Shown here piece after piece: positions 34,895-44,467 of a stretch of DNA of 64,000 nucleotides. The notes below the pieces were generated by a model. It was not told the origin of the DNA, did not search any database, and saw nothing but the letters and a program-made list of their open reading frames with translations. The position numbers and the translations under genes were made by a program. Positions within the stretch are counted from its first letter, which is position 1. Every line of letters begins with the position of its first letter. The DNA is from Cryptomeria japonica (lineage: Eukaryota > Streptophyta > Pinopsida > Cupressales > Cupressaceae): contig NC_081414.1 of the NCBI RefSeq assembly GCF_030272615.1, positions 332,925,427-332,989,426 on the forward strand. Reading direction: 5' to 3'.

Positions 34895-35939
34895 TGTTGG
34901 CATATGGACACTCCAATGAGACATTGTATGTGATTGAAGGTTTTGTCATTGATGGCAATCTTGCAATCCTATAGCACTGGCAAGACATTATACCAACAAA
35001 GCATTACACAGGCAACCTTGCAATCCTATTGCACCGACAAGACATTATACCAGCAAAGCATTACATAGGCAAGACAGTGCACTGATATCAACAGATCACT
35101 CTACACCGGCACCGACACAAAAGATAACATTATACCGACAAAGCATTAGCACTGGCAAGACATTATACCAACAAAGCATTACACAAACAACCTTGCAATC
35201 CTATGGCACTGGCAAGAAATTATACCGGCAAAGCATTACATAGGCAAGACAGTGCACCGACATCAACAGATCACTCTACACCGGCACCGACACAAAAGAT
35301 AACATGTATATCAACACAAAGGCCGACAGGATTTTTGTTATGTAATATTTTGTTTATTATTGTAAGCCGACTTGGCAAATTGTAAAATGAATCTTGTATA
35401 TAAAGGAGATCATTGTAGACATTTGTAGGTGTAGAAAAAGTGATGTGAAGGGCATAAAGAAAATTATTAGGTAGACCTAATGTGCAAATTATAGGTCAAG
35501 GGTATATGTAAAGAACAAAGCAAGAACTGGTACTGAATCTAGCATTGGAGACGCTATTGTAAAGTAGTACAAGTCATTGGATTAGCATAATCCTTATTGT
35601 AAGTTAGTGTGACTTCCCATTGAGCAGTGAGCTCTAGGCAATTGGCCTTTCTGCATGTGCAGGCCCTAATTGTAAGTAATATTCTCTTATTGGCCAGTGA
35701 GTGAATATTGTGGGTCACAAATCCCACTGAGGTTTTTCCCACACCGGGTTTCCTCGTTAAACATCTTATGTTATGGTGTTCTTTTCATGTGGATATTCTT
35801 GATTCTATTTATTGCTTTATTTCTTGCATACTGGTACACTGCTATATTATGCTCTGCATGTTTTAACTTAAGAAATTATTACTACCAGTTAGATACTGAT
35901 TCACCCCCCCCCCTCTTAGTATCTGTGGGACCTCTAACA
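34895..35939 (+). repeat. F2-type 3' LTR, plus orientation (1045 bp)
   Basis: Begins TGTTGGCATATGGACAC and ends CCTCTAACA, the reverse complement of the F2 LTR ends. It has TATATAAAGG near 35396 and the U5 signature TTTTTCCCACACCGGGTTTCC at about 35731-35752. It is about 255 bp longer than the 3' LTR at 24953, partly through an internal duplication. Confidence 0.82.
34975..35305. repeat. Internal tandem duplication in LTR, about 174-bp period
   Basis: The stretch beginning GCACTGGCAAGACATTATAC at 34975 recurs at 35149. Both copies run through CTACACCGGCACCGACACAA and AAGATAACAT. Shorter ATTATACC(A/G)(A/G)CAAAGCATTA repeats lie inside each unit. Confidence 0.8.
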
Positions 35940-37421
35940 CTTCTTGGGTGTTAACTTCTTTTTTGGAGATACTTTTCTAGCCAGGGGCTTTACTGCCTGT
36001 TGTTTCTATCTAGTTCTTCTAGGAGAAGGTGCAGATATCGATGAAGGTTCCCTTTTTCTCACAACTCTTTTAAATGTAGCTGACATATCACTTTCTAAAG
36101 AAGTTGCAATTGGTGAAAGGTGAGTTTTCAGTTGAAGTGTTTCTAACTAATCTTCAGTAATACCGGTTTGTTTAAGTACATCTTCTTTGATAGCTTTAGC
36201 TTGTCTAGATCCTCTTCTAACTATTGTTTCCACCTTCTTTACTCTTTTCTTTGATTCGATTTGATTTTCAATAGTTTTAGCACTACCAAATACCTCTTCT
36301 TTAGGTTCCTTGGGTGCTTCCAGGAGGGTTTTTGCATATGTTTCAATTATGTGGTCATCAGTTTCATAACCCATTTCAGTAACCCAAATGGTTCTTGGGA
36401 TAACTGTCTCCATCCAAATCTCATCCTTCTTAATAACAAAGCATATTCCATCCTTATTCTTATTTACAATTGCTTGTGATAATCTGACTCTGGTATTCAT
36501 CTGGGCCTTTAATGCCTAAAAGTACTCATTTATATTCTTTTCTTTGTTTTCACCCATGTTATTTAGTAAATCAGACAATTGTTTGCCTACCGGTATATCA
36601 AAACCAATATTTTTATTACCAATACCAGACACTTGTTTTGTTATGTGTAGCATTAAACAGACAAGTAGGTTTCCAAATCTAAATGTCCCCTTTTTGTATT
36701 TCTTTATCTTTCCAAGATTCTCAATAAGTTCATCTTTCAACCATTCACACACATCTATTTTTGCATTATCTTTAATCATATCATAGGCACTCTTTATGCA
36801 TAGGCTAGAGACTAAATTTAACCTGTTTGCATGTGTGGTTTTGTAGCCTAAAATCATGCTAATGAATCTGACATTGATGTTAGTTACATCATTTACTCTT
36901 AAAGATCTCTTATCAGATGTTGCACTTGTTAGGTTAATCACTAGGTCATTTGAGACCTTCTTTGTTTTATCAGGCTTGTTATTGGTGGAAGGTAACCCTG
37001 TCACAACTTTTACTGCCTCTTTTGTAATTATGTGAATTAATTCCAACCAGAAGAATTCACCATGAACCCTACTTAGAACTATCCTTATAACATCCTTAGG
37101 GAAATCCAAAATACTGAGAATTTCAATGAAACCTAGGGTTTTCACTATCTTGTGCTCAGGTTTAACATTACTGGTTTCATCACAAATTACAGTCTTATAC
37201 ATGCTCTTGATTTTCTCATCACCTAATTCTTCTATTTGACAATGAATGTACATTCTAGGGTCTTCAGCAAAAACTACTCCTTTGGAGATTTGAGAAAATG
37301 CACCAACATTATCATCCTTTTTAGCAATTTCGAGAACTAACTGAAATACGGGTCTAGGGTGTTTAATCACTTCGACTACAGTAGGGTTTTCTATGAATTC
37401 AAGAATAGATGAAGAAGCCAT
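35940..37421 (-). pseudogene. F2 large ORF, N-terminal GLP domain
   Basis: Start codon at 37421 (MASSSILEFIENPTVVEVIK) and 301 open codons to a stop at 36516. A second open piece follows (36500-36147) and then basic text to 35940. Function unknown. The central block FFWLELIHIITKEAVKVVTGLP is the shared GLP motif. A later block (GTFRFGNLLVCLMLHI) also matches the LINE-associated frame. The following region is lysine-rich (KKRVKKVETIVRRGSRQAKA), possibly nucleic-acid binding. No protease, RT or nuclease motif is visible. It starts about 445 bases downstream of the gag-like ORF. The frame is cut at 35940 by the inverted segment. Confidence 0.65.
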
Positions 37422-37865
37422 GGATATAAATACCTTTATCTACCTTGGGAATTATTGCTTGCTGAATTGCTTCACTTCTTTGCTCAGGAATTTTCATGCT
37501 CTTCGAATGTTTGAATGCTCGGTGAAATGAAATTGGAGTCAAAACACCTATTTATAATGTTATTTTTGCCAACCACCACATTTAGTGCTTGCTAGTTAAG
37601 TAATCACTTATCTTATCTGCCGGTATAGAAGTAATTTCAACTCCTTACCATCAACCGAGGGAATAATAGATGTTTCACATTTGATTGCCAAACCCTCAAG
37701 AGAATTTTTTTTCGTTAGATGAAGAGTCTCCTTCCAATGGAGTGTTACTCTCTTTTGCCAATGGAGTGTTCCTATCACCATGTAGATAATATTTCTTGAT
37801 CCACTGTTTTAAGAATTCCTGCTTTACTTCTTCAACCTTATTTTACCTTTCAAACTAGGACCTTT
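37422..37865. other. F2 spacer between gag-like and GLP frames
   Basis: Decayed, no domain seen. It includes repeated CAATGGAGTGTT text at 37735-37770. Confidence 0.4.
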
Positions 37866-38876
37866 TTAATTTACCGGTGAGGACTTGCTTCTACAAAATT
37901 AAGCAATATGTCCAATCTTGTTACAGGCGTAACAAGTCACATTATTTTTCTAAATAGCTTTCCCATATCTTATGTTGGTTTGTGTTCTGCATTGATTAGA
38001 TAGATGTCCAAATATTCCACAAACATAACATCTTACATTCATTCTGCAATTCTCTGAATTATGACCAACTTTGTTGCATTTGGAACATTGACCAGTGGGT
38101 GTATTTGTATTCTGATAATTTCTAGATCTACATTGATTTTCTCTATGACCATACTTGTTATAGTTAAAGCATTTTCCATTAAATTTATAAGCAGTAGGTT
38201 GTCTTATCGGTTTTCCATGATCCTATGTGTTTGCAGTACCAGAGCTTTCACGAGCTTCAAAGCCAAGGCCATTAGTGTCACCATTAGGTTTCTGATTCTT
38301 CAACAAGTCACCAAGTTCTTCTGACCTTTTCTTGAATTTTTCTTTGTGCTGATTTGCAGTATCCAGTTCTCTTTCCAAGATACCTTTCTGTCTCATGAGT
38401 TCATTTGAGTTATTCTGTACATGCATCAAATCTGTCTTCAATAAATCATTTTCATAGCTAAGTCTTGTGCTCTCATTTGCAGCATCACTTAGTCTTCTAG
38501 TCAAGTCTTCTTCATTCTTCTTTCTATCTTCAATTTCTTTACAAAATCTCATAGTCATATCCTACATCTCATTCTTTGTTGTCATGTTTTCTTGTTTCAG
38601 CTTATTCATTAGATCACTAAGATTTTCCTTTTCATCATTCTCATTTTGCATCTTTTCACAAAGTTCTCTTCTCTTGTTTCTTGCAATGGTAAGATTTTCT
38701 TGAAGTGCTTGAATGATATCCTGTGCAACTTTTAGGTCATCTTCAAGTTTGATATTTTTTAACTTTTCTGTATCATAGTCTGAGACAGCTCCTTCTAATT
38801 GCTTAATCAAGTTTTCGATCTCTACTGGTGTCAAGATCTTCCTCAAGTTGTTAGACTTCTGAAAATAGAGGACCAA
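37866..38876 (-). pseudogene. F2 gag-like protein, coiled coil plus four zinc knuckles
   Basis: Begins right after the primer site. No ATG is obvious; TTG at 38876 opens the frame. The N-terminal 220 codons are a charged coiled coil (VEIENLIKQLEGAVSDYD, then NDEKENLSDLMNKLKQE) with a stop near 38560. After a stop near 38220 come four CCHC knuckles. The first is damaged (CFNYNKYGHRENQC). The second and third are intact (CSKCNKVGHNSENC, CYVCGIFGHLSNQC). The fourth has a nonsense codon before its last Cys. It ends at 37866-37868. Knuckles bind RNA in retroelement gags, so a packaging role is inferred. No capsid core is recognisable, which is unusual for a gag. Confidence 0.72.
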
Positions 38877-38888
38877 GCTCTGATACCA
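38877..38888 (-). other. F2 primer-binding site
   Basis: Minus strand TGGTATCAGAGC, a perfect match to the plant initiator tRNA-Met site, two bases from the LTR. Confidence 0.88.
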
Positions 38889-38890
38889 AT

Positions 38891-39350
38891 TATTAGGATT
38901 CCCACAGATACTGAGAGGGGGGGGGGGGTGAATCAGTATCTAACCGGTGTCAAGATTTTCTTAACTTAAAATATGTAAAGCATATCAATACTGTATACTG
39001 GTAAACAGAAAGTAATGCAAAAAATAGAGATAACAACAACCACATGAAAAACACACCATAACACAATAGTTTAACGAGGAAACCCGGTGTGGGAAAAACC
39101 TCAGTGGGATTTGTGACCCACAATATTCACTTACTGGCCAATAAGAGAATATTACTGCTACAATAGGGGCTTGCACATGCAGGAAGGCCAAGTGCCTAGA
39201 GCTCACTGCTCAATTACCAAATGGGAAGTCTCACTGACTTACAAAATGGATTATATAAATCCAATATCTTGTACTACTTCAAAATAGCATCTACTATGCC
39301 AGATCCAGTACCGGTTTAAGCTCTTCTTTATACATAAACCCTTAACCTAT
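38891..39350 (-). repeat. F2 5' LTR, proximal part
   Basis: Starts TATTAGGATTCCC (TG changed to TA) with a run of 10-11 Gs, and aligns with 24953-25420. It is interrupted by E4. Confidence 0.85.
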
Positions 39351-39848
39351 TGTTGGATTTTGCCAAGATCAAGAAGTCATTGAAATGTACAAGATAGAGA
39401 CATAATATGGGACAAGAATAAACTGTATTCTCATCAATAGAAAATGATCAATAATCAACTGGATTATCATTATTGTTACATACAATGTAGATGAGCCTGC
39501 TTATATAGGCAAGGCTAGGGATATGTATGAGCACACAAACATGACATGTGGCTCAATGAGAAACAAGGGTAGGTAGGAAATAGGTGTGGGTAGGTAGGAG
39601 AAATAATATAATATTCCACATGAGGTGGATCACTTACTGAAGGTGGAATTATCACTCCACTATAAGTGGATATGATAGTGTAATAACAAGATCAACACCA
39701 TAAGAGGTGGAATTTCTCCTACACACACTATCCCAATGTGGCACAAACACCCAAGTGTCTCATATCCAAACTACTATGAAATGCATTATCCTAAGTAAAC
39801 TTAAGTAAGTGTAATAATATCCATGATGAATAATTATTTACACCAACA
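39351..39848 (-). repeat. E4 3' LTR (498 bp)
   Basis: TGTTGGATTTTGCC start and TTTACACCAACA end. A minus-strand TATA box lies at 39501-39508 (plus TTATATAG). Confidence 0.95.
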
Positions 39849-39857
39849 CCCCCCCTT
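39849..39857 (-). other. E4 polypurine tract
   Basis: Plus strand CCCCCCCTT directly inside the 3' LTR. Confidence 0.8.
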
Positions 39858-40071
39858 AAGTGCAACTTAGGGGAATGCACTTAAGTCTACAATGCAACTA
39901 AGCAATGCAAGATGGGTCCCGGCTACGAGGCCATGTTAGGTACCCATGAACAAATGCAAATGCATGCAAACCAATGCAATGAAATCTCTCACAAAGTGGG
40001 GAAAGAGAGAAAAACCCAATGGGAAAAAACCCTCCCCCAAAAAGAGAGATGAAAGCTATATAAGAGAACTC

Positions 40072-40503
40072 TCAAAGAAGTATGTGAGGAACAAAACCCC
40101 ATGTGAGGAAAAGGTCCCCCCCATATGAGAGAAGAAGAGAAGTCAAACTGTGATCATCCCTCAATGAAGAATCTGCACCAATGATAGAAGCTCGATGTAT
40201 GAAGAAACTGCTCCATGAACGTCGAACAACATTCCTCCCCTTAGGAAGAAACAAAACCAAAGGTGTATCCATGAAGTCTCCCCAATCATGAAGGGAAGAT
40301 GTATGAAGAAAACTCATGATGAAAGGAATCTCTGAAAACTGCTCAAGTGTCCCCATGTCGATGCTGAAAGATACCCCTTCCAAAGATGGTAAACTGTGCC
40401 ATACTGCTGAAAAAGGAACTCCAACATCTAGTGGAGATGGATGTAGAACAATATCCAAAGACTCATGTGTCTCCTCAAAGAATAAAGAGACCTCCTCCAA
40501 CTG
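40072..40503 (-). CDS. E4 in-phase extension after a TAG stop
   Basis: Directly after the TAG at 40504-40506 and in the same phase lie about 143 further open codons (QLEEVSLFFEETHESLD..., ending FVPHILL), to a stop near 40072. No family is recognised. The stop context is TAG CAG TTG. Either an original Gln codon became TAG after insertion, or the frame is expressed by readthrough. It lies between the gag-protease and the 3' LTR, with about 215 bp of 3' untranslated region. Confidence 0.5.
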   Translation of the reverse strand, partial: QLEEVSLFFEETHESLDIVLHPSPLDVGVPFSAVWHSLPSLEGVSFSIDMGTLEQFSEIPFIMSFLHTSSLHDWGDFMDTPLVLFLPKGRNVVRRSWSSFFIHRASIIGADSSLRDDHSLTSLLLSYGGDLFLTWGFVPHILL

Positions 40504-42387
40504 CTATACATAAGTATCCACAATCATGTCAACCTCGAAAGAATGATCATGTAGAGAATGAACAAGAGGGTCAGAGTGTGCCCTCGCAACAATCGAAGAA
40601 GGATCATCTTCATCAAAGAGAAGATGTATGTCATCAATGATGTCTCCCAAATTTGCAATGTAGGATTCCACAAACAAACCTGCAATATCTGTCATGTAAT
40701 CATCCCATGAATCTGAAGCTGGAAGACAATGTATATCCTGCTGCACTGAATCACATGAAGGCAAAACTGTCGCACTATCTGAATCATCAGGTACAATAGG
40801 TGATGTGATATCAATATGAGGAGATGAAATAGAAGACTCAAGAACTGGGTTACATGTGAGAATCCCCATGTTCAAGTGTCCAAAGTTCTCCTCAAAATCT
40901 GAATTATCATAATCATGTGTAGAATCATCAAATGTGAAATCATCATCATCAACAAAATCTGAAAAGGAGTATAACCGGGATGCATGATCAACCACCCCAG
41001 TTGCAATGATTGCTCTAGTCTCCATGTCTCTAATAAAAACTGAGTCAGGTGTGAACTCCACAACTCTCTTAGTTGCGCCATGTGTGATTTGATAGATAGA
41101 AAGGAGATTGTTTGTGAAGTGGGGTACACACAACACATCATTGAAGGAGTTATCCCCAATGTCAATAGATCCTTTCCCAATCACATCCATGTATGTATGA
41201 TTGCCCATCAAAATCTGTGGCATGGTGCAAGGCTCAAATGTAGAGAACATAGATTGTGAAGATGCCATATGATGAGAAGCCCCTGAATCTAGAAGCCATC
41301 TCTCTGAAGTATGATTTGTTGTAGCACATAGAGCTTTTCCTTTTCTTGTTCCAAAAGAGTGAGTCTTTCCACTTGTAGAAGCCATGAATGCTTGCCCTTT
41401 TCCTTTTGAATTTGATGAATCATCCTTCTTGTAGACTTTAGGCAAATCAATGTTATGCTTTTTGATGATATGTGTGAGCTCATCAATCTTCTTAGTATGG
41501 CAACGATGCTCCTCATGACCAATCTTTTTACAATAAGCACAAGTAGGTCTCTCTCTCTTTGGTGAATTATCTTTCTTGGAAGAGAATGAATCTCCTTGTT
41601 GTGGAGAAGATGATGCTTTGTCTTTAGGCTTTGATTGCCATTTCTTCTTGTTTGAGTTGTCCTTTCCTTGATTTCCTTTGTTTCCTTGAGTTGCCACTAA
41701 TGCTTGAGACTTAGAAGAAGCCTTAAGAATGCCCATGCTTATCAACTTAGTTTGTTCCATCATCAACATTTCATTGAAAGTATCAAATGTAGGCATTTTG
41801 TAGCTTGAACCCATTGTCATTCTATGAGTTTGGAAACTAGAAACAAATGCTGCATATTCTTGTGGAAGCTTGCCTATCAAGTTGAATATCAATTGAGTAT
41901 CCTTCTTATCAATGCCACAATCTTTGAGTTGTGCCCTCAACTCATTTGCCTTAGTGACATAATCTTGTATAGTATCAAAGTTCTTGGGATCTAACATGGT
42001 GAGATCACTATCAATTTGATATCCCCTAATCTCATCAACTTGACCATACAAGTCTTGAAACTTTTGCCAAGCATCCTTGATTAGAGTACATTTCTCAATA
42101 TGAAAAATGAGATCCTTTGATACATACTTTCTTAAGGTACCAATTGCCATGATATTTTTAGTGAGCCAATCTAAGTGACCAACTGGATCAGCCTTAGGAT
42201 CAGCTGGAGCAACAATAGTTCCATCAATGTAATGAGTGAGTCCTTTTTCCATAAGTTTACTCCATGCATCAATTTTCCAAGTAGCATAATTATGTGGAGT
42301 TAAGAGAGGAAACTTAGAAGAACCCATAGCAGCAAAAAGGAAAGAACACAAGAGCACAAAAGCACAAGAGACACCCCCCAAATTCAA
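40504..42387 (-). CDS. E4 gag-protease polyprotein
   Basis: Intact frame of 627 codons. The likelier start is Met 21 (42327, MGSSKFPLLTPHNYATWKID), the usual copia gag opening; the upstream 20 residues only mimic a signal peptide. Gag core: IDAWSKLMEKGLTHYIDG, IKDAWQKFQDLYGQ, LNPKNFDTIQDYV-like text and IFNLIGKLPQEYAAFV. Zinc knuckle CAYCKKIGHEEHRC is intact (about residue 288). Protease active site WLLDSGASHHMA at about residue 366, followed by MGNHTYMDVIGKGSI and DVLCVPHFTNNLLSI. The last 150 residues are acidic and unrecognised, where an autonomous copia would have integrase. Gag assembles particles and the protease could process them; RT and integrase must come from elsewhere. Confidence 0.92.
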   Translation of the reverse strand: MNLGGVSCAFVLLCSFLFAAMGSSKFPLLTPHNYATWKIDAWSKLMEKGLTHYIDGTIVAPADPKADPVGHLDWLTKNIMAIGTLRKYVSKDLIFHIEKCTLIKDAWQKFQDLYGQVDEIRGYQIDSDLTMLDPKNFDTIQDYVTKANELRAQLKDCGIDKKDTQLIFNLIGKLPQEYAAFVSSFQTHRMTMGSSYKMPTFDTFNEMLMMEQTKLISMGILKASSKSQALVATQGNKGNQGKDNSNKKKWQSKPKDKASSSPQQGDSFSSKKDNSPKRERPTCAYCKKIGHEEHRCHTKKIDELTHIIKKHNIDLPKVYKKDDSSNSKGKGQAFMASTSGKTHSFGTRKGKALCATTNHTSERWLLDSGASHHMASSQSMFSTFEPCTMPQILMGNHTYMDVIGKGSIDIGDNSFNDVLCVPHFTNNLLSIYQITHGATKRVVEFTPDSVFIRDMETRAIIATGVVDHASRLYSFSDFVDDDDFTFDDSTHDYDNSDFEENFGHLNMGILTCNPVLESSISSPHIDITSPIVPDDSDSATVLPSCDSVQQDIHCLPASDSWDDYMTDIAGLFVESYIANLGDIIDDIHLLFDEDDPSSIVARAHSDPLVHSLHDHSFEVDMIVDTYV

Positions 42388-43957
42388 TCAATCAAAGTAC
42401 CCCCCCCAAAAGTGATGATTTTGGCACTTTATACTTAGTGCGATTACAATGAGCCACTTGCAAAACCAGGCAAAGTGGGCTTATGATGCAAATTTTACAA
42501 CTTCTCAATTGAGATACAAGAGACTTCAATCAATAGTGCAATGAATCTAACTGAGATTCAAGCAAATATACAAGTACCAAGAGAGCCAAAAATGGCCTAA
42601 ATCTGAAAGTACAATTTCTACTTACAATGACATCAATCTTATAGCATCATGTGAAAGTAGATGAAAAAATACGCACTTTCAAAAAAAACGGCACCTAAAA
42701 AGGAGGTCGGATGACCCCAAACGAAGCCTCTGAAGTTGCAAAAACTGGGATTACTCAGGGACAGTCACCAAAAACTGCATTTTCTGAAAAAACCGTGCAT
42801 CAAAATCAAAAAATTCTTTTACCACTGCGGAGAGCACGAAATTCTAGCCCATTTCAAAAAAAATTGCACCCAAAAAGGAGCAAAAATGAGCAAGTTATGG
42901 CCATTTGAAGTTGAACTGCAAAATCAAAAATGCAAATGAGAGGGGGTCAAAAAAATTTCAAACCCTGCTGATGTGGTGCTGATGTCAGCAATTCACTATG
43001 TTAAATTTGACGGCCGTATGACCATCACCAAAACTTCGCTGCCTGGCTGACTGGACGTCCGTACTGTACGGACGGATTACGTGGACTGCTGACTGTATAT
43101 GTTCCGTACTGTACGGAATTGTTGACGTGGCAAGGCTGATGTGGCAGTATGGATGATGCGTGGCTCGCTGACTGTGTCTGCGTGGCTGACGTGGCACCTG
43201 CAGGTGGTTCCCGGAGCAGCGGCGGACGAGCGGCGCCGAACGGAGGGAGCGGCGCGTGGTGCCGGGAGCTGAAGGCGGAGGGCGGCCGAGCACGCGGAGG
43301 AGCCTGGGAGCTGGGGAGGTGGAGAACCAGCGGAGAGGAGCGTGCCGGAGCGGACGAGTGGAAGTCGATGCCGGTGAGGTGATCCGGTGGCGGCGGGACC
43401 AGCGCGTAGGAGCGGCGGTCTTCGGCACGGAGGACGTGCGGCGGCGCCTGTGCTCGGCGGGAGATGGGCGAGCGGACGGTCAGTCCGGTATGAGCTCTGC
43501 GGCGAGGACGGGTGCGCGGTAGTGACTGGTACACTGCGTCTGCAAAAAAAACTTGCAACCGGGGGTACGGATGGTACGGGGGGGTCTGCGGACCCCTCAA
43601 AAATGATTTTTTCTTTTTTTTTGATTTCTTTTCAATTTTTTTTATTTTTTCAAATTTTTTGAATTTTTTTTTTTTGATTTTCGATTTTTCAAAACAATTT
43701 TTCTGAAAAAATGAAAATTTTTTTTTTGAAAAAAATAATGAATATTCGAAAAATCCGTACGATAAGCAAAATTGGGGAAAAAATTTTTCCTCACCAAAAT
43801 AGGCCAACTTTATAACCAAAATTCATGGAAATGGCCTTCCGGACGCAATGGCGAGGTCGGATCTGGTCTAGGACGCCTCCAAATGACAATGCTCCTCAGA
43901 TCTGCCTCTTGACGTCACAATAATGCCTCTTCAAGACGAATCAATGAGACTCCAATA
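42388..43957 (-). other. E4 long 5' leader with GC-rich island
   Basis: A 1570-bp untranslated leader between primer site and gag. The part 43570-43780 is T/A-rich low complexity. The part 43160-43530 is strikingly GC-rich against an AT-rich window. Two copies of CCGTACTGTACGG occur at 43059-43071 and 43104-43116. The minus-strand reading frame spanning 43025-43819 is low-complexity (Lys/Phe-rich then Pro/Arg/Ser-rich) and I do not call it a gene. Confidence 0.7.
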
Positions 43958-43969
43958 GCTCTGATACCA
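43958..43969 (-). other. E4 primer-binding site
   Basis: Minus strand TGGTATCAGAGC, perfect initiator tRNA-Met match, with no gap to the LTR. Confidence 0.9.
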
Positions 43970-44467
43970 TGTTGGATTTTGCCAAGATCAAGAAGTCATT
44001 GAAATGTACAAGATAGAGACATAATATGGGACAAGAATAAACTGTATTCTCATCAATAGAAAATGATCAATAATCAACTGGATTATCATTATTGTTACAT
44101 ACAATGTAGATGAGCCTGCTTATATAGGCAAGGCTAGGGATATGTATGAGCACACAAACATGACATGTGGCTCAATGAGAAACAAGGGTAGGTAGGAAAT
44201 AGGTGTGGGTAGGTAGGAGAAATAATATAATATTCCACATGAGGTGGATCACCCACCGAAGGTGGAATTATCACTCCACTATAAGTGGATATGATAGTGT
44301 AATAACAAGATCAACACCATAAGAGGTGGAATTTCTCCTACACACACTATCCCAATGTGGCACAAACACCCAAGTGTCTCATATCCAAACTACTATGAAA
44401 TGCATTATCCTAAGTAAACTTAAGTAAGTGTAATAATATCCATGATGAATAATTATTTACACCAACA
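43970..44467 (-). repeat. E4 5' LTR (498 bp)
   Basis: Same ends and length as the 3' LTR. The three differences cluster at 44250-44256 (CCCACCG against TTACTG-type text). Minus-strand TATA box at 44120-44127. Confidence 0.95.

Larger units (their letters stand above)
39351..44467 (-). mobile_element. Young non-autonomous copia element E4
   Basis: Complete 5117-bp element in the F2 5' LTR. LTRs 39351-39848 and 43970-44467 are 498 bp each and differ at three positions by eye. Perfect duplication CCTAT at 39346-39350 and 44468-44472. Perfect primer-binding site and a polypurine tract. It encodes gag-protease only, with no RT, RNase H or integrase. This is the youngest insertion visible here. 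Confidence 0.93.

Noticed and set aside
34975-35305. Repeat series considered as a CRISPR-like array
   Set aside because: Unequal short repeats without unique equal-length spacers, in a plant LTR; explained by tandem duplication.
42328-42387. Signal-peptide-like N-terminus on the E4 gag frame
   Set aside because: The copia gag start MGSSKF at residue 21 fits the family; the hydrophobic 20 residues are probably leader sequence read in frame.
43149-43706. Long open frames on both strands in the GC-rich island
   Set aside because: GC-rich DNA lacks stop codons by composition; the translations are Arg/Pro/Gly/Ser low-complexity and lie in the untranslated leader of E4.
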